Positions 1-7,016 of a stretch of 11,688 nucleotides of DNA are shown here, piece after piece. A program made the translations under genes and the position numbers. How positions within the stretch are numbered: the first letter of the stretch is position 1; each line of letters opens with the position of its first letter. The notes under the pieces are model-generated. The model made no database searches and was not told where the DNA came from. It was given only the letters and a program-made list of their open reading frames with translations. Origin of the DNA: Blastococcus sp. (GTDB lineage Bacteria > Actinomycetota > Actinomycetes > Mycobacteriales > Geodermatophilaceae); assembly GCA_025963345.1 (NCBI GenBank), contig JAOPUS010000042.1:1-11688 (forward strand), written 5' to 3'.

Positions 1-733
1 GCGCGCCGTGGGCGGCGGTGATCCGCCGCAGCCCGGCGTTGAAGCCGTCCAGCGGCGGGACGACGCCCATGTTGCCGGCCGCGGCCTCGCTGATGACGCA
101 GGCGATCTGGCTGCCCCGCTCGGCGAACACGGCCTCGACCGCGGCGAGGTCGTTGTAGGGCAGGACGACGGTGTCGGCGGCGGCGCCCGTGGTGACCCCC
201 GGGGTGTCGGGTAGGCCGAGCGTGGCCACCCCGGAGCCGGCCGAGGCGAGCAGCGAGTCGACGTGTCCGTGGTAGTTGCCGGCGAACTTGACGATCAGCG
301 GCCGGCCGGTGGCGCCGCGGGCCAGCCGGACGGCCGAGAGCACCGCCTCGGTACCGGAGTTGACCAGCCGCACCCGCTCCACGGGGGCGACCCGGTCCCG
401 GATCGCCTCGGCCAGGTCGAGCTCACCTTCGGTCGGGGCGCCGAAGGAGAGCCCGCGCCGGGCCGCGGCGGTGACCGCCTCGACGACGGCGGGGTGCGCG
501 TGGCCCAGGAGCAGCGGGCCCCACGAGCTGACCAGGTCGACGTAGCGGCGGCCGTCGGCATCGGTGATCCACGGGCCGGAGCCCTCCACCATGAAGCGCG
601 GGGTGCCGCCGACGGCGCGGAAGGCGCGGACCGGGCTGTTCACGCCGCCCGGGGTAACCGTCTGGCCGCGGGCGAAGAGGGCGGCCGAGACCGGGGCCTC
701 GTAGGTGTAGAGGGAGCTGTCCAGCGAGGTCAC
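1..733 (-). CDS. hemL: Glutamate-1-semialdehyde 2,1-aminomutase, N-terminal 244 residues (partial)
   Basis: This PLP enzyme converts glutamate-1-semialdehyde to 5-aminolevulinate, the second step of the C5 heme pathway in the cytoplasm. The visible part carries family hallmarks: GGVNSPVRAF (29-38), a SWGPLLLGHAHP stretch (70-81), NSGTEAVLSAVRLAR (125-139), NYHGHVDSLL (153-162) and GNMGVVPP (220-227). The PLP lysine lies beyond the window edge. The GTG start at 733-731 is chosen because it overlaps the TGA of the upstream membrane protein as GTGA and gives the expected N-terminus. The gene is last in view of the heme operon and appears translationally coupled to its neighbour. It is cut at position 1, so the C-terminal part of the usual ~430 residues is missing. 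Family assignment is firm. Confidence 0.95.
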   Translation of the reverse strand, partial: MTSLDSSLYTYEAPVSAALFARGQTVTPGGVNSPVRAFRAVGGTPRFMVEGSGPWITDADGRRYVDLVSSWGPLLLGHAHPAVVEAVTAAARRGLSFGAPTEGELDLAEAIRDRVAPVERVRLVNSGTEAVLSAVRLARGATGRPLIVKFAGNYHGHVDSLLASAGSGVATLGLPDTPGVTTGAAADTVVLPYNDLAAVEAVFAERGSQIACVISEAAAGNMGVVPPLDGFNAGLRRITAAHGA

Positions 734-1221
734 GAACCCAGTGTCCCCTGTGTTCCTGAGGGGCCGTCGGGGGTGTCGGGGCGGGTCTCGCCGACCCCCA
801 CCATCAGCGCCTCGTACAGCGCCGCCGGGTCGCGGGTGGGCACCAGAACGGTGCGACCGTCGGTGTGCTTCAGCGGCAGGCCGGTCCGGCCCCGCGGCAG
901 CGACCAGCCCCCACCCAGCACCGGCGCACCGGCGTCGACGCCGGAGTCGACCCCGCGCAGGTGGTCGACGTCGATGTCCGAGAAGGAGACGCTCTCGCGG
1001 CCGACGGAGAGGCCGCCGTCATCCACCCGAACGGTCCAGATGCGCCTGGCCTGCACGGTGCCGGTCGCGACGATGCCGACCACGACGCCCAGCGCCGCCC
1101 ATATCGGTCCTGGGAGATCATTCCCGGGGAGCACCAGCTCGAGCACCACGAAGAGCGCCACCGCCCCGGCGACGATCCAGAACGGCCGCCAGGAGCCCCC
1201 CGGCTCCACGTACGCGGTCAC
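730..1221 (-). CDS. Small membrane protein with two N-terminal helices, coupled to hemB and hemL
   Basis: This 163-residue protein is not a recognised heme enzyme. Two hydrophobic segments at about 13-31 and 38-57 should be membrane helices. An Arg-Arg boundary (59-60) is followed by a short beta-rich region (about 61-140) containing RTGLPLKHTDGRTVLVPT (112-129) and an amphipathic DPAALYEAL end; the last 20 residues are Gly/Thr/Pro rich. This layout resembles actinobacterial DUF3093 or bacterial PH-domain membrane proteins, but I cannot confirm either family. The GTG start overlaps the hemB stop (GTGA, 1221-1218) and its stop overlaps the hemL start (GTGA, 733-730). It is therefore locked into the heme operon on both sides. 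Mycobacterium also has a small membrane protein gene after hemB (from memory), so a heme-linked role is possible but unproven. Confidence 0.85.
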   Translation of the reverse strand: MTAYVEPGGSWRPFWIVAGAVALFVVLELVLPGNDLPGPIWAALGVVVGIVATGTVQARRIWTVRVDDGGLSVGRESVSFSDIDVDHLRGVDSGVDAGAPVLGGGWSLPRGRTGLPLKHTDGRTVLVPTRDPAALYEALMVGVGETRPDTPDGPSGTQGTLGS

Positions 1222-2210
1222 CGCACCAGGCGCGCGGCCTCGACCGCCCAGTACGTGAGCACCGTTCCCGCACCGGCCCGGCGGATCGCGGTCAGCGTCT
1301 CCAGGATCGCCCGCTCGCGGTCGATCCAGCCGTTGGCAGCGGCTGCCTCGACCATCGCGTACTCGCCGCTGACCTGGTACGCGCTCACCGGCACGTGCAC
1401 CGCGTCAGCGACCCGCGTGATGATGTCGAGGTAGGGCAGCGCCGGCTTGACCATGACCGCGTCGGCACCCTCGGCGAGGTCCTGGGCCACCTCGCGCAGC
1501 GCCTCGTCGGCGTTGGGCGGGTCCATCTGGTAGGTCGAGCGGTCCCCGAACTGCGGGGCCCCCTCGGCCGCCTCGCGGAACGGGCCGTAGAAGCCCGAGG
1601 CGTACTTGGCGGCGTAGGCCAGGATCGGCGTCTCGGCGAAAGCGGCGCCGTCCAGCGCCTTCCGGATAGCTGCGACCTGGCCGTCCATCATCCCGCTGGG
1701 GGCGATGACATGCGCCCCGGCCTGGGCCTGGGCGATCGCCACGGCCGCATAGCGGTCCAGCGTGGGGTCGTTGTCGACGACCCCTGCCGGCGTGATCACG
1801 CCGCAGTGCCCGTGATCGGTGTACTCGCACAAGCAGAGGTCGGCCATGAGCACCAGCTCGTCGCCGAGATCGGCCCGCAGCTGCTGCAGCGCGACGTTGA
1901 CGATCCCGTCGGCGGCGTCGGCCTGCGAGCCGACCGGGTCCTTCTCGCCCGGGATGCCGAACAGCATGAGCCCGCCGATGCCGGCCTCGGCTGCCTCGTG
2001 GGCGGCCTTCCGCAGCGAGTCCAGGGTGTGCTGGACGACGCCGGGCATCGAGGAGATCGCCACCGGGGCGTCGATGCCCTGCTTGACGAAGACCGGCAGG
2101 ACGAAGTCCGCCGGGGCCAGCCGGGTCTGGGCGGTGAGGCGCCGCAGCGCGGGCGTCGACCTCAGTCGACGCCCGCGCGCGAACGGGTGGGCGGGCGAGC
2201 TATGGCTCAC
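1218..2210 (-). CDS. hemB: Porphobilinogen synthase (delta-aminolevulinic acid dehydratase)
   Basis: It condenses two 5-aminolevulinate molecules to porphobilinogen in the cytoplasm, normally as an octamer. The 330-residue length is typical. The metal-site loop DLCLCEYTDHGHCG (124-137) has Cys126, Cys128 and Cys136, the three-cysteine zinc-type site, not the aspartate-rich plant type. The two active-site lysines lie in YAAKYASGFYGPFR (Lys202) and VMVKPALPYLD (Lys255, the Schiff-base lysine). SAYQVSGEYAM (277-287) is also conserved. The GTG start at 2210 overlaps the hemD stop as GTGA, and its own TGA overlaps the next GTG the same way, so expression is probably coupled on both sides. Nothing looks truncated or degenerate. 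Confidence 0.98.
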   Translation of the reverse strand: MSHSSPAHPFARGRRLRSTPALRRLTAQTRLAPADFVLPVFVKQGIDAPVAISSMPGVVQHTLDSLRKAAHEAAEAGIGGLMLFGIPGEKDPVGSQADAADGIVNVALQQLRADLGDELVLMADLCLCEYTDHGHCGVITPAGVVDNDPTLDRYAAVAIAQAQAGAHVIAPSGMMDGQVAAIRKALDGAAFAETPILAYAAKYASGFYGPFREAAEGAPQFGDRSTYQMDPPNADEALREVAQDLAEGADAVMVKPALPYLDIITRVADAVHVPVSAYQVSGEYAMVEAAAANGWIDRERAILETLTAIRRAGAGTVLTYWAVEAARLVR

Positions 2211-3754
2211 TTGTCGGCCCCATCCTCCGCAGCGTCCCGCAGCGACTCGGCGTACTCGGCCAGGGCGTCGACCAGCGGTCCGACGGCGGCCGTCTCCGGC
2301 TGCACGTCGACGCGCAGGCCGAACTCCTGGGCGCTCGCGGCGGTCGCGGGGCCGATGACGGCGACGACGGTCTTGGCGTGCGGCTTGCCGGCGATGCCGA
2401 CCAGGTTGCGCACCGTGCTGGACGAGGTGAAGCAGACGGCGTCGAAGCCGCCGCCCTTGATCGCCTCGCGCACCGCGGCAGCCGGCGGGGCGGCCCGCAC
2501 GGTGCGGTAGGCGGTCACGTCGTCGATCTCCCAGCCGCGCTCCTGGAGCCCGGCGGCGAGCGTCTCGGTCGCGATGTCGGCCCGCGGCAGCAGCACGCGG
2601 TCGATCGGGTCGAAGACGTCGTCGTAGGGCGGGAAGTCGGCCAGCAGGCCCTCGCTGGACTGCTGCCCGGTGGGCACCAGCTCGGGGACGATGCCGAAGT
2701 CGCGGACGGCGGCGGCGGTCTGCTCACCGACGCAGGCGACCTTCACGCCGGCGAACGCGCGGGCGTCGAGGCCCAGCTCGGTGAACTTCTCGCGCACGGC
2801 CTTCACCGCGTTCACGGAGGTGAAGACGATCCAGCCGTAGCGACCGGTGACCAGACCCTTGATGGCGCGGTCCATCTGCGCGGCGCTGCGCGGCGGCTCG
2901 ACGGCGATGGTCGGCACCTCGACCGGCACCGCGCCGTACGCGCGCAGCCGCTCACTCATCTCGCCGGCCTGGTCCTTGGTGCGCGGCACCAGGACCCGCC
3001 AACCGAACAGCGGTCGGCTCTCCCACCAGGACAGCCGGGCGCGCTTGTCGACGGCGGCGCCGACCGTCGCGACGACCGGACCGCTGAACGCGTCCAGTCC
3101 GGCGGTCTTCTCCGCCACGGCGACGAGCTTGGCGACGACGCTCTTCTGCGCCGTCCCCGAACCGCCGGTGGTGACCACGATCGGCGTGCTGCCCGACAGG
3201 CCGCCCTCGACCAGCCGTGCGGCCGCCTCGGGCAGCTCCTCGGCGCCACCCTGGAGCACCAGCGTGCCGCCGGCCGCCGCGGCGACGCCGGCGAGCGCGG
3301 GGAGGTCGACGCCGCTGCTCAGATCCACGGTCACCGCGGTGCTGCCCAGGGCCACGCCGGCGTAGGCGGGCACGGCCGTGGCCGTCGCGACGCCCGGCAC
3401 GACGTCGAAGGGCACCGAGGTGCGGCCGACGGCGAGCACCTCCTTGACCACCGCATCGGCGGTGTAGGGGTCGCCGGCGACCAGCCGGACGACCACGTCA
3501 CCGTGCTTCGCGGCGGCCACGGCGGCCTTGGCCACCTCGGCCGGCTCGCCGGTCACGGTGCTGAGCTCGGCCTGCGGGTGTGCCTCGCGGACGGCGTCCT
3601 GGACCGCGACGGAGACGTCGGGGTCGACGAGGACGACGGCCGCCTCGGCCAGTGCCGCGGTCGCCCGGGCGGTGAGCATGCCGGGATCACCCGGGCCTGC
3701 ACCGACGAAGACGACCCGACCGGCAGTGCCGGAGGTCTTACGGAAGCGCGTCAT
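2207..3754 (-). CDS. hemD: Uroporphyrinogen-III synthase fused to an N-terminal SUMT-like methyltransferase domain
   Basis: This 515-residue fusion has two parts. Residues 13-250 look like a tetrapyrrole (SUMT/CobA) methylase: FVGAGPGDPGMLT (16-28), RLVAGDP (90-96) and VPGVATATAVPAYAG (119-133). Residues 251-505 are a well-conserved HemD, which cyclises hydroxymethylbilane to uroporphyrinogen III: VPRTKDQAGEMSERL (256-270), FTSVNAVKAV (311-320), DVTAYRTVRAAPP (412-424) and CFTSSSTVRNLVGIAGKPHA (441-460). It resembles the mycobacterial HemD/CysG fusion (Rv0511, from memory). The start at 3754 is chosen because AGGAG lies six bases before this ATG and the methylase motif follows; an upstream in-frame ATG at 3937 would run through the hemC end. 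The methylase half lacks the usual GGDPFxFGRG loop, so methylation activity is doubtful. Its TGA overlaps hemB (GTGA). Confidence 0.93.
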   Translation of the reverse strand: MTRFRKTSGTAGRVVFVGAGPGDPGMLTARATAALAEAAVVLVDPDVSVAVQDAVREAHPQAELSTVTGEPAEVAKAAVAAAKHGDVVVRLVAGDPYTADAVVKEVLAVGRTSVPFDVVPGVATATAVPAYAGVALGSTAVTVDLSSGVDLPALAGVAAAAGGTLVLQGGAEELPEAAARLVEGGLSGSTPIVVTTGGSGTAQKSVVAKLVAVAEKTAGLDAFSGPVVATVGAAVDKRARLSWWESRPLFGWRVLVPRTKDQAGEMSERLRAYGAVPVEVPTIAVEPPRSAAQMDRAIKGLVTGRYGWIVFTSVNAVKAVREKFTELGLDARAFAGVKVACVGEQTAAAVRDFGIVPELVPTGQQSSEGLLADFPPYDDVFDPIDRVLLPRADIATETLAAGLQERGWEIDDVTAYRTVRAAPPAAAVREAIKGGGFDAVCFTSSSTVRNLVGIAGKPHAKTVVAVIGPATAASAQEFGLRVDVQPETAAVGPLVDALAEYAESLRDAAEDGADK

Positions 3755-3771
3755 CGCGTGCTCCTGATCCT

Positions 3772-3787
3772 GGCCCCGAAAGGGGCC
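3772..3787 (-). other. Perfect 6-bp hairpin between hemC and hemD
   Basis: GGCCCC and GGGGCC flank a four-base loop, immediately before the hemD Shine-Dalgarno (AGGAG at about 3761-3765). It occupies the only sizeable gap (64 bases) inside the otherwise overlapping hemA-hemL block. There is no U tract, so it is not a classical terminator. An mRNA-stabilising or translation-tuning role is inference. Confidence 0.5.
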
Positions 3788-3818
3788 TGTTGTACGGGGG
3801 TCTGGGGGAAGAAAGCAG

Positions 3819-4760
3819 TCATGAGCCGACCGCCATGAGCTCGGCCGCACCGCGGTCGAGGAGTTCCGTCGCCAGGGCACGCCCGAGAGCGGCTGCCTCC
3901 AGCAGTGGTCCGGTGGCCGAGCCGCGGACGGCATCACTGCCGTCGATCGCGGTCACGGACGCCCGGAGGAACAGTTCGGGGCCGTTCTCGCCGTCGGCCA
4001 CCTCGGCGTAGGCGGCCACCGGCGCGCTGCAGCCGGCCTCGAGCGCGGCGAGCGTGCTGCGCTCGGCGATGACGCAGGCGCGGACGGTGGGCTCCTCCAG
4101 CCGGCCGAGCAGCTCGCGCGTGCGGGCGTCGCTGGTGCGGCACTCCACGGCGAGGGCGCCCTGCGCCGGTGCGGGCAGCACCTGCAGCGGGTCGAGGGTC
4201 TCGGTGATCGCGTCGAGGCGACCCAGCCGGGCGAGCCCCGCGCGGGCGAGGACGACGGCGTCGAGGTCCCCCGGCGCGACGCGCGCCAGCCGGGTGTCCA
4301 CGTTGCCGCGGATCGGGACGACGTCGAGCCCGAGGCCGAGCGCGCGCAACTGGGCGACCCGGCGGGGGGCCCCGGTGCCGATCTTCGAGCCGGCCGGCAG
4401 CTCCCCGAGGGTGAGCCCGTCGCGGGCGACGAGGGCGTCGCGCGGGTCCGCGCGTCCGGGCACCGCGGCGATGATCAGCCCGGGCTCCGCGGCCGTGGGG
4501 AGGTCCTTGTAGCTGTGGACGGCGAGGTCGACGCTGCCCTCCAGGAGCGCGCGGCGGATCGCGGCGACGAACACGCCGGTGCCGCCGAGCCGCGCGATCG
4601 CCTCGGCCGAGCGGTCACCCTCGGTCACGATGTGGACGAGTTCGACCGGCGTCCCGGTGGCCGCGGTGATCGCGTCGGCGATCGTCTGGGACTGGGTACG
4701 GGCGAGCTCGCTGCCCCGGGTGCCCAGGCGCAGGGTCGACGTCACGGTGCCGGCGGTCAC
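3819..4760 (-). CDS. hemC: Porphobilinogen deaminase (hydroxymethylbilane synthase)
   Basis: It polymerises four porphobilinogens into hydroxymethylbilane, using a dipyrromethane cofactor covalently bound to a cysteine. The 313-residue length is normal. Seen motifs: LRLGTRGSELARTQ (10-23), HSYKDLP (82-88) with the catalytic aspartate at 86, GTGAPRRVAQL (128-138), VPIRGNVDTRL (148-158), LPAPAQGALAVECR (195-208) and LEAGCSAPVAAYAE (240-253), with Cys244 as the cofactor attachment residue. The GTG start at 4760 overlaps the hemA TGA as GTGA (4760-4757), indicating coupling. After the stop comes a 64-base gap with a hairpin before hemD. All key residues are present, so the enzyme should be functional. 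Confidence 0.98.
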   Translation of the reverse strand: MTAGTVTSTLRLGTRGSELARTQSQTIADAITAATGTPVELVHIVTEGDRSAEAIARLGGTGVFVAAIRRALLEGSVDLAVHSYKDLPTAAEPGLIIAAVPGRADPRDALVARDGLTLGELPAGSKIGTGAPRRVAQLRALGLGLDVVPIRGNVDTRLARVAPGDLDAVVLARAGLARLGRLDAITETLDPLQVLPAPAQGALAVECRTSDARTRELLGRLEEPTVRACVIAERSTLAALEAGCSAPVAAYAEVADGENGPELFLRASVTAIDGSDAVRGSATGPLLEAAALGRALATELLDRGAAELMAVGS

Positions 4761-6112
4761 GAGGCCTCACCTGCATGCAGGGCGGGGTCGACGGTGACGG
4801 CCTCGGCGAGGGCGCCGTCCTCCACCTGGGCGTCGATGCCGAGCCCGAAGAGGGCGCGCAACGCGCCGGCGTAGTCGGTGTCGCCCGGCGCCGCGGCCAG
4901 CTCCTTCACGCGGACGGTCGGCTCGTGCAGCAGCTTGTCGACGACGCGGCGCACGGTGCGAGCGATCTCCGACCGCGCACGCGCGTCGAGGTCGGGCAGC
5001 CGGGTGGACAGCCGCAGCAGCTCGGCGTCGACGACCTCGGCGGCCTGGCTGCGCAGCGCGGAGACGGTCGGGGCCACCTCGGCGGCCTGGCGCTCGGCCC
5101 GCAGCAGCGCGGTCTCGGTCTCGACCATGGCGTGCGCCGCGGCGATGTCGTCGGCCGCCACGGGGCCGGCGGTGGGCCGGCCGGGAGTCGCCGCCCGCTC
5201 ACCCTGCAGGAGGGCCAGGTCGACGACGTGCACGCCCGGCAGCGCGGCGACGCCGGGGTCGACGTCCCGGGGCAGTGCCAGGTCGACGACGGCCAGCGGC
5301 CGTCCGTTGCGGCCGGCCAGCGCGGCGGCGACCACGTCGGTGCCGACGACCAGCCCGGTCGCGCCGGTGCAGGTGACCAGGACGTCGGCGGCGGCCAGCT
5401 CGGTGGGCAGGTCCGCGAGGGCCGCGGAGCGGCCGCCGATGCTCTCGGCCAGGCGGTGGGCCGAGGCCTCGGTGCGGCTGCTGACGACGACCGCGGCACC
5501 GCGGCGGGCCAGGGTGGTCGCGGCGAGGGCACCCATGGAGCCGGCGCCGACCACGAGCACGGAGCGGCCCTGCAGGCTGCCGATGCGCTCCTCGGCCCGG
5601 TCGAGGGCGACGGAGACCAGCGAGGCGCCGGCCCGGTCGATCCCGGTCTCGGTGTGCACCCGCTTGCCCACGCGGAGGGCTCGCTGGGCGACCGGGTGCA
5701 GCGCCCGCCCGACGGTGCCCTCCTCGCGGGCGAGGGCGTAGGCCGCGCGCAGCTGGCCCAGGACCTGGGTCTCCCCGACGACCATCGAGTCCAGGCCTGC
5801 CGCCACCGTGAACAGGTGGGCGACGGCCTGGTCCTCGTAGTGGACGGTGACGTACGGGGAGAGCTCCTCGACCGTCGCGCCGGCCTGGCGGGCGAGCACC
5901 CGGCTGACGTCGGTGACGCCGCCGTGGAACTTCTCCACCTCGGCGAACACCTCGATCCGGTTGCACGTGGCGAGCACGAGCGCCTCGCTCACGTGGTCGC
6001 TGCCGACGAGCTCGTGCAGCGCCTTCACGCGGTCGTCGGCACCCATGGCGAACTGCTCGAGCAGCGCCACGGGCGCGGTCTGGTGGGAGACGCCCACTGC
6101 AAGAAGACTCAT
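4757..6112 (-). CDS. hemA: Glutamyl-tRNA reductase
   Basis: It reduces glutamate on tRNA-Glu to glutamate-1-semialdehyde with NADPH, the committed step of the C5 heme route. The 451-residue product has the N-terminal MSLLAVGVSHQTAPV, the active-site cysteine in LATCNRIEVF (Cys50), the catalytic-domain stretch GLDSMVVGETQVLGQL (106-121), a Rossmann NADPH motif VLVVGAGSMG (185-194) and a C-terminal helical dimerisation region from about 320. The ATG at 6112 is preferred: the family N-terminus begins there and GAGGAGG stands a few bases before it. A longer in-frame reading from 6163 adds a charged 17-residue peptide unlike the family. The stop overlaps hemC (GTGA). rex lies upstream with a 73-base gap containing a tiny ORF. 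Confidence 0.97.
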   Translation of the reverse strand: MSLLAVGVSHQTAPVALLEQFAMGADDRVKALHELVGSDHVSEALVLATCNRIEVFAEVEKFHGGVTDVSRVLARQAGATVEELSPYVTVHYEDQAVAHLFTVAAGLDSMVVGETQVLGQLRAAYALAREEGTVGRALHPVAQRALRVGKRVHTETGIDRAGASLVSVALDRAEERIGSLQGRSVLVVGAGSMGALAATTLARRGAAVVVSSRTEASAHRLAESIGGRSAALADLPTELAAADVLVTCTGATGLVVGTDVVAAALAGRNGRPLAVVDLALPRDVDPGVAALPGVHVVDLALLQGERAATPGRPTAGPVAADDIAAAHAMVETETALLRAERQAAEVAPTVSALRSQAAEVVDAELLRLSTRLPDLDARARSEIARTVRRVVDKLLHEPTVRVKELAAAPGDTDYAGALRALFGLGIDAQVEDGALAEAVTVDPALHAGEAS

Positions 6113-6189
6113 GTGTCCTCCTCGCTGGCGCTCGTCGGCCGCATTCGCGGACTCGCTGTGCACATCGCAGAACTCGCACGCTCGTTCAT
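6109..6189 (-). CDS. Putative 26-residue micro-ORF bridging rex and hemA
   Basis: An ATG at 6189-6187 overlaps the rex stop (ATGA) and the frame stays open for 26 codons to a TGA overlapping the hemA ATG (ATGA, 6112-6109). The predicted peptide is polar, beginning MNERASSAM and ending SASEEDT, with no recognised domain. Only about 18 of 25 third positions after the ATG are G or C, lower than in the neighbouring genes, so it may not encode a useful peptide. It could act as a translational coupler carrying ribosomes from rex to hemA, whose own Shine-Dalgarno lies in its 3' end. The plain alternative is a chance open frame in GC-rich spacer. Confidence 0.3.
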   Translation of the reverse strand: MNERASSAMCTASPRMRPTSASEEDT

Positions 6190-6908
6190 GCGGGCTCCCC
6201 CACGGCGGGCACCAGCCGCTGCTGGCCGACGAAGGCCAGCACCTGCAGCTCCACCGAGAGGTCGACCTTGCGGACGTCGACGCCCTCGGGCGCGGCCAGC
6301 GTCACCGGTGCGAAGTTCAAGATGCTCCTCACGCCGGCCGCGGCCAGCCGGTCGCAGACCGACTGGGCCACTTCGGCGGGTGTCGTGATGACCCCGATGG
6401 AGGCCTGCGTCGCCGTCACGACCTCCTCCAGTTCCTCGGTGGGTCGCACCGTCAGCCCGCCGATGCGCTGCCCGATGCGGGCCTCGGCGGCGTCGAACAG
6501 CCCCACGAACTCGAAGCCCCGGGAGCCGAAGCCGGCGTAGTCGGCCAGCGCGGAACCGAGGTTGCCGATGCCGACCAGCACGCAGGCCCGCGACCGCTCG
6601 ACGCCCAGGACGCCCGAGATGCGGTCCCGCAGCGTCGCCACCTCGTACCCGACGCCACGCACCCCGCAGGGGCCGAGGTGCGAGAGGTCCTTGCGCAGCC
6701 CGGCGGGGTTGACTCCGGCCGCCGCGGCGAGTTCACCGGACGCGACGGTGCTGCGGCCGGCGTCGGCGAGGGCGGACAGCACGCGCAGGTATACGGCCAG
6801 GCGGGCGACGGTGGCCTCCGGGATGGTCCGGGGCCGCGGCTGGATCACGGGCTCTCCACAGGCGGTCACGCCCGGCTCCCGGCAGGCGCCGGGAGCGGAA
6901 TGCGACAT
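6186..6908 (-). CDS. rex: Redox-sensing transcriptional repressor Rex
   Basis: Rex binds operator DNA when NADH is low and releases it when NADH/NAD+ rises, controlling respiratory and, in Streptomyces, heme genes. As annotated it is 240 residues. The N-terminal winged helix begins at IPEATVARLAVYL and includes LRKDLSHLG and RGVGYEV. A Rossmann NADH motif VGIGNLGSALADYAGFGSRGF and the C-terminal SILNFAPVTL and GVDVRKVDLSVELQVLAF follow. The start is uncertain: ATG 6908 has a weak ribosome site, while GTG 6869 (GGGAG upstream, in a hairpin arm) and GTG 6848 (GGAGAG upstream) also give full wing domains of about 227 or 220 residues. Compared with Streptomyces Rex the recognition-helix region has LRKDLSHLGPCG in place of LRKDFSYLGSYG. 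It heads the heme operon and has an operator-like site upstream. Confidence 0.95.
   Translation of the reverse strand: MSHSAPGACREPGVTACGEPVIQPRPRTIPEATVARLAVYLRVLSALADAGRSTVASGELAAAAGVNPAGLRKDLSHLGPCGVRGVGYEVATLRDRISGVLGVERSRACVLVGIGNLGSALADYAGFGSRGFEFVGLFDAAEARIGQRIGGLTVRPTEELEEVVTATQASIGVITTPAEVAQSVCDRLAAAGVRSILNFAPVTLAAPEGVDVRKVDLSVELQVLAFVGQQRLVPAVGEPA
6875..6896 (-). other. Strong 9-bp hairpin at the rex translation start region
   Basis: GCTCCCGGC and GCCGGGAGC pair perfectly across a four-base loop. It lies 9 bases downstream of ATG 6908 and 5 bases upstream of GTG 6869. Its 3' arm contains the GGGAG that would serve GTG 6869, so folding would hide that site. It may be a translational or transcriptional control element of rex, or just coding sequence if ATG 6908 is used. 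Confidence 0.55.
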
Positions 6909-6951
6909 CGGGACGCGGACGTTCCTCGTCCGCGTCGGCCACGGTAACCGC

Positions 6952-6969
6952 TTGTGAACGCAGGAACAA
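6952..6969. promoter_or_regulatory. Candidate Rex operator (ROP) upstream of rex
   Basis: TTGTGAACGCAGGAACAA is an imperfect inverted repeat. Its left half TGTGAACGC matches the first nine bases of the Streptomyces Rex operator core TGTGAACGCGTTCACA, and its right half keeps only ACAA. It ends 43 bases upstream of the rex ATG at 6908. The S. coelicolor rex-hem operon is known to be autoregulated by Rex, so an operator here is expected. The weak right half lowers certainty. Confidence 0.6.
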
Positions 6970-7016
6970 AGTCGCCGGCTACCCAATCGGGCGCTGACCG
7001 GCCCGTTCGGGTGGCG

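Noticed and set aside
741..2510. Long plus-strand open frame of 589 codons opposite hemB and hemD
   Set aside because: It is antisense to well-conserved heme genes, its product is Arg/Gly/Pro-rich with no domain, and long antisense frames are expected in GC-saturated coding DNA.
3755..3937. N-terminal extension of the HemD fusion to ATG 3937
   Set aside because: It would overlap 119 bases of hemC, shows no conservation, and a good ribosome site precedes the ATG at 3754.
4775..6388. Plus-strand open frame of 537 codons opposite hemA
   Set aside because: Low-complexity Gly/Gln/Asp/Val product, a mirror of the hemA codon pattern, with no start context or motif.
6943..6949. GGTAACC near the rex operator as an ECF -35 element
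   Set aside because: No matching -10 at a proper distance on the plus strand, and no plus-strand gene follows; a similar string also occurs inside hemL coding sequence.
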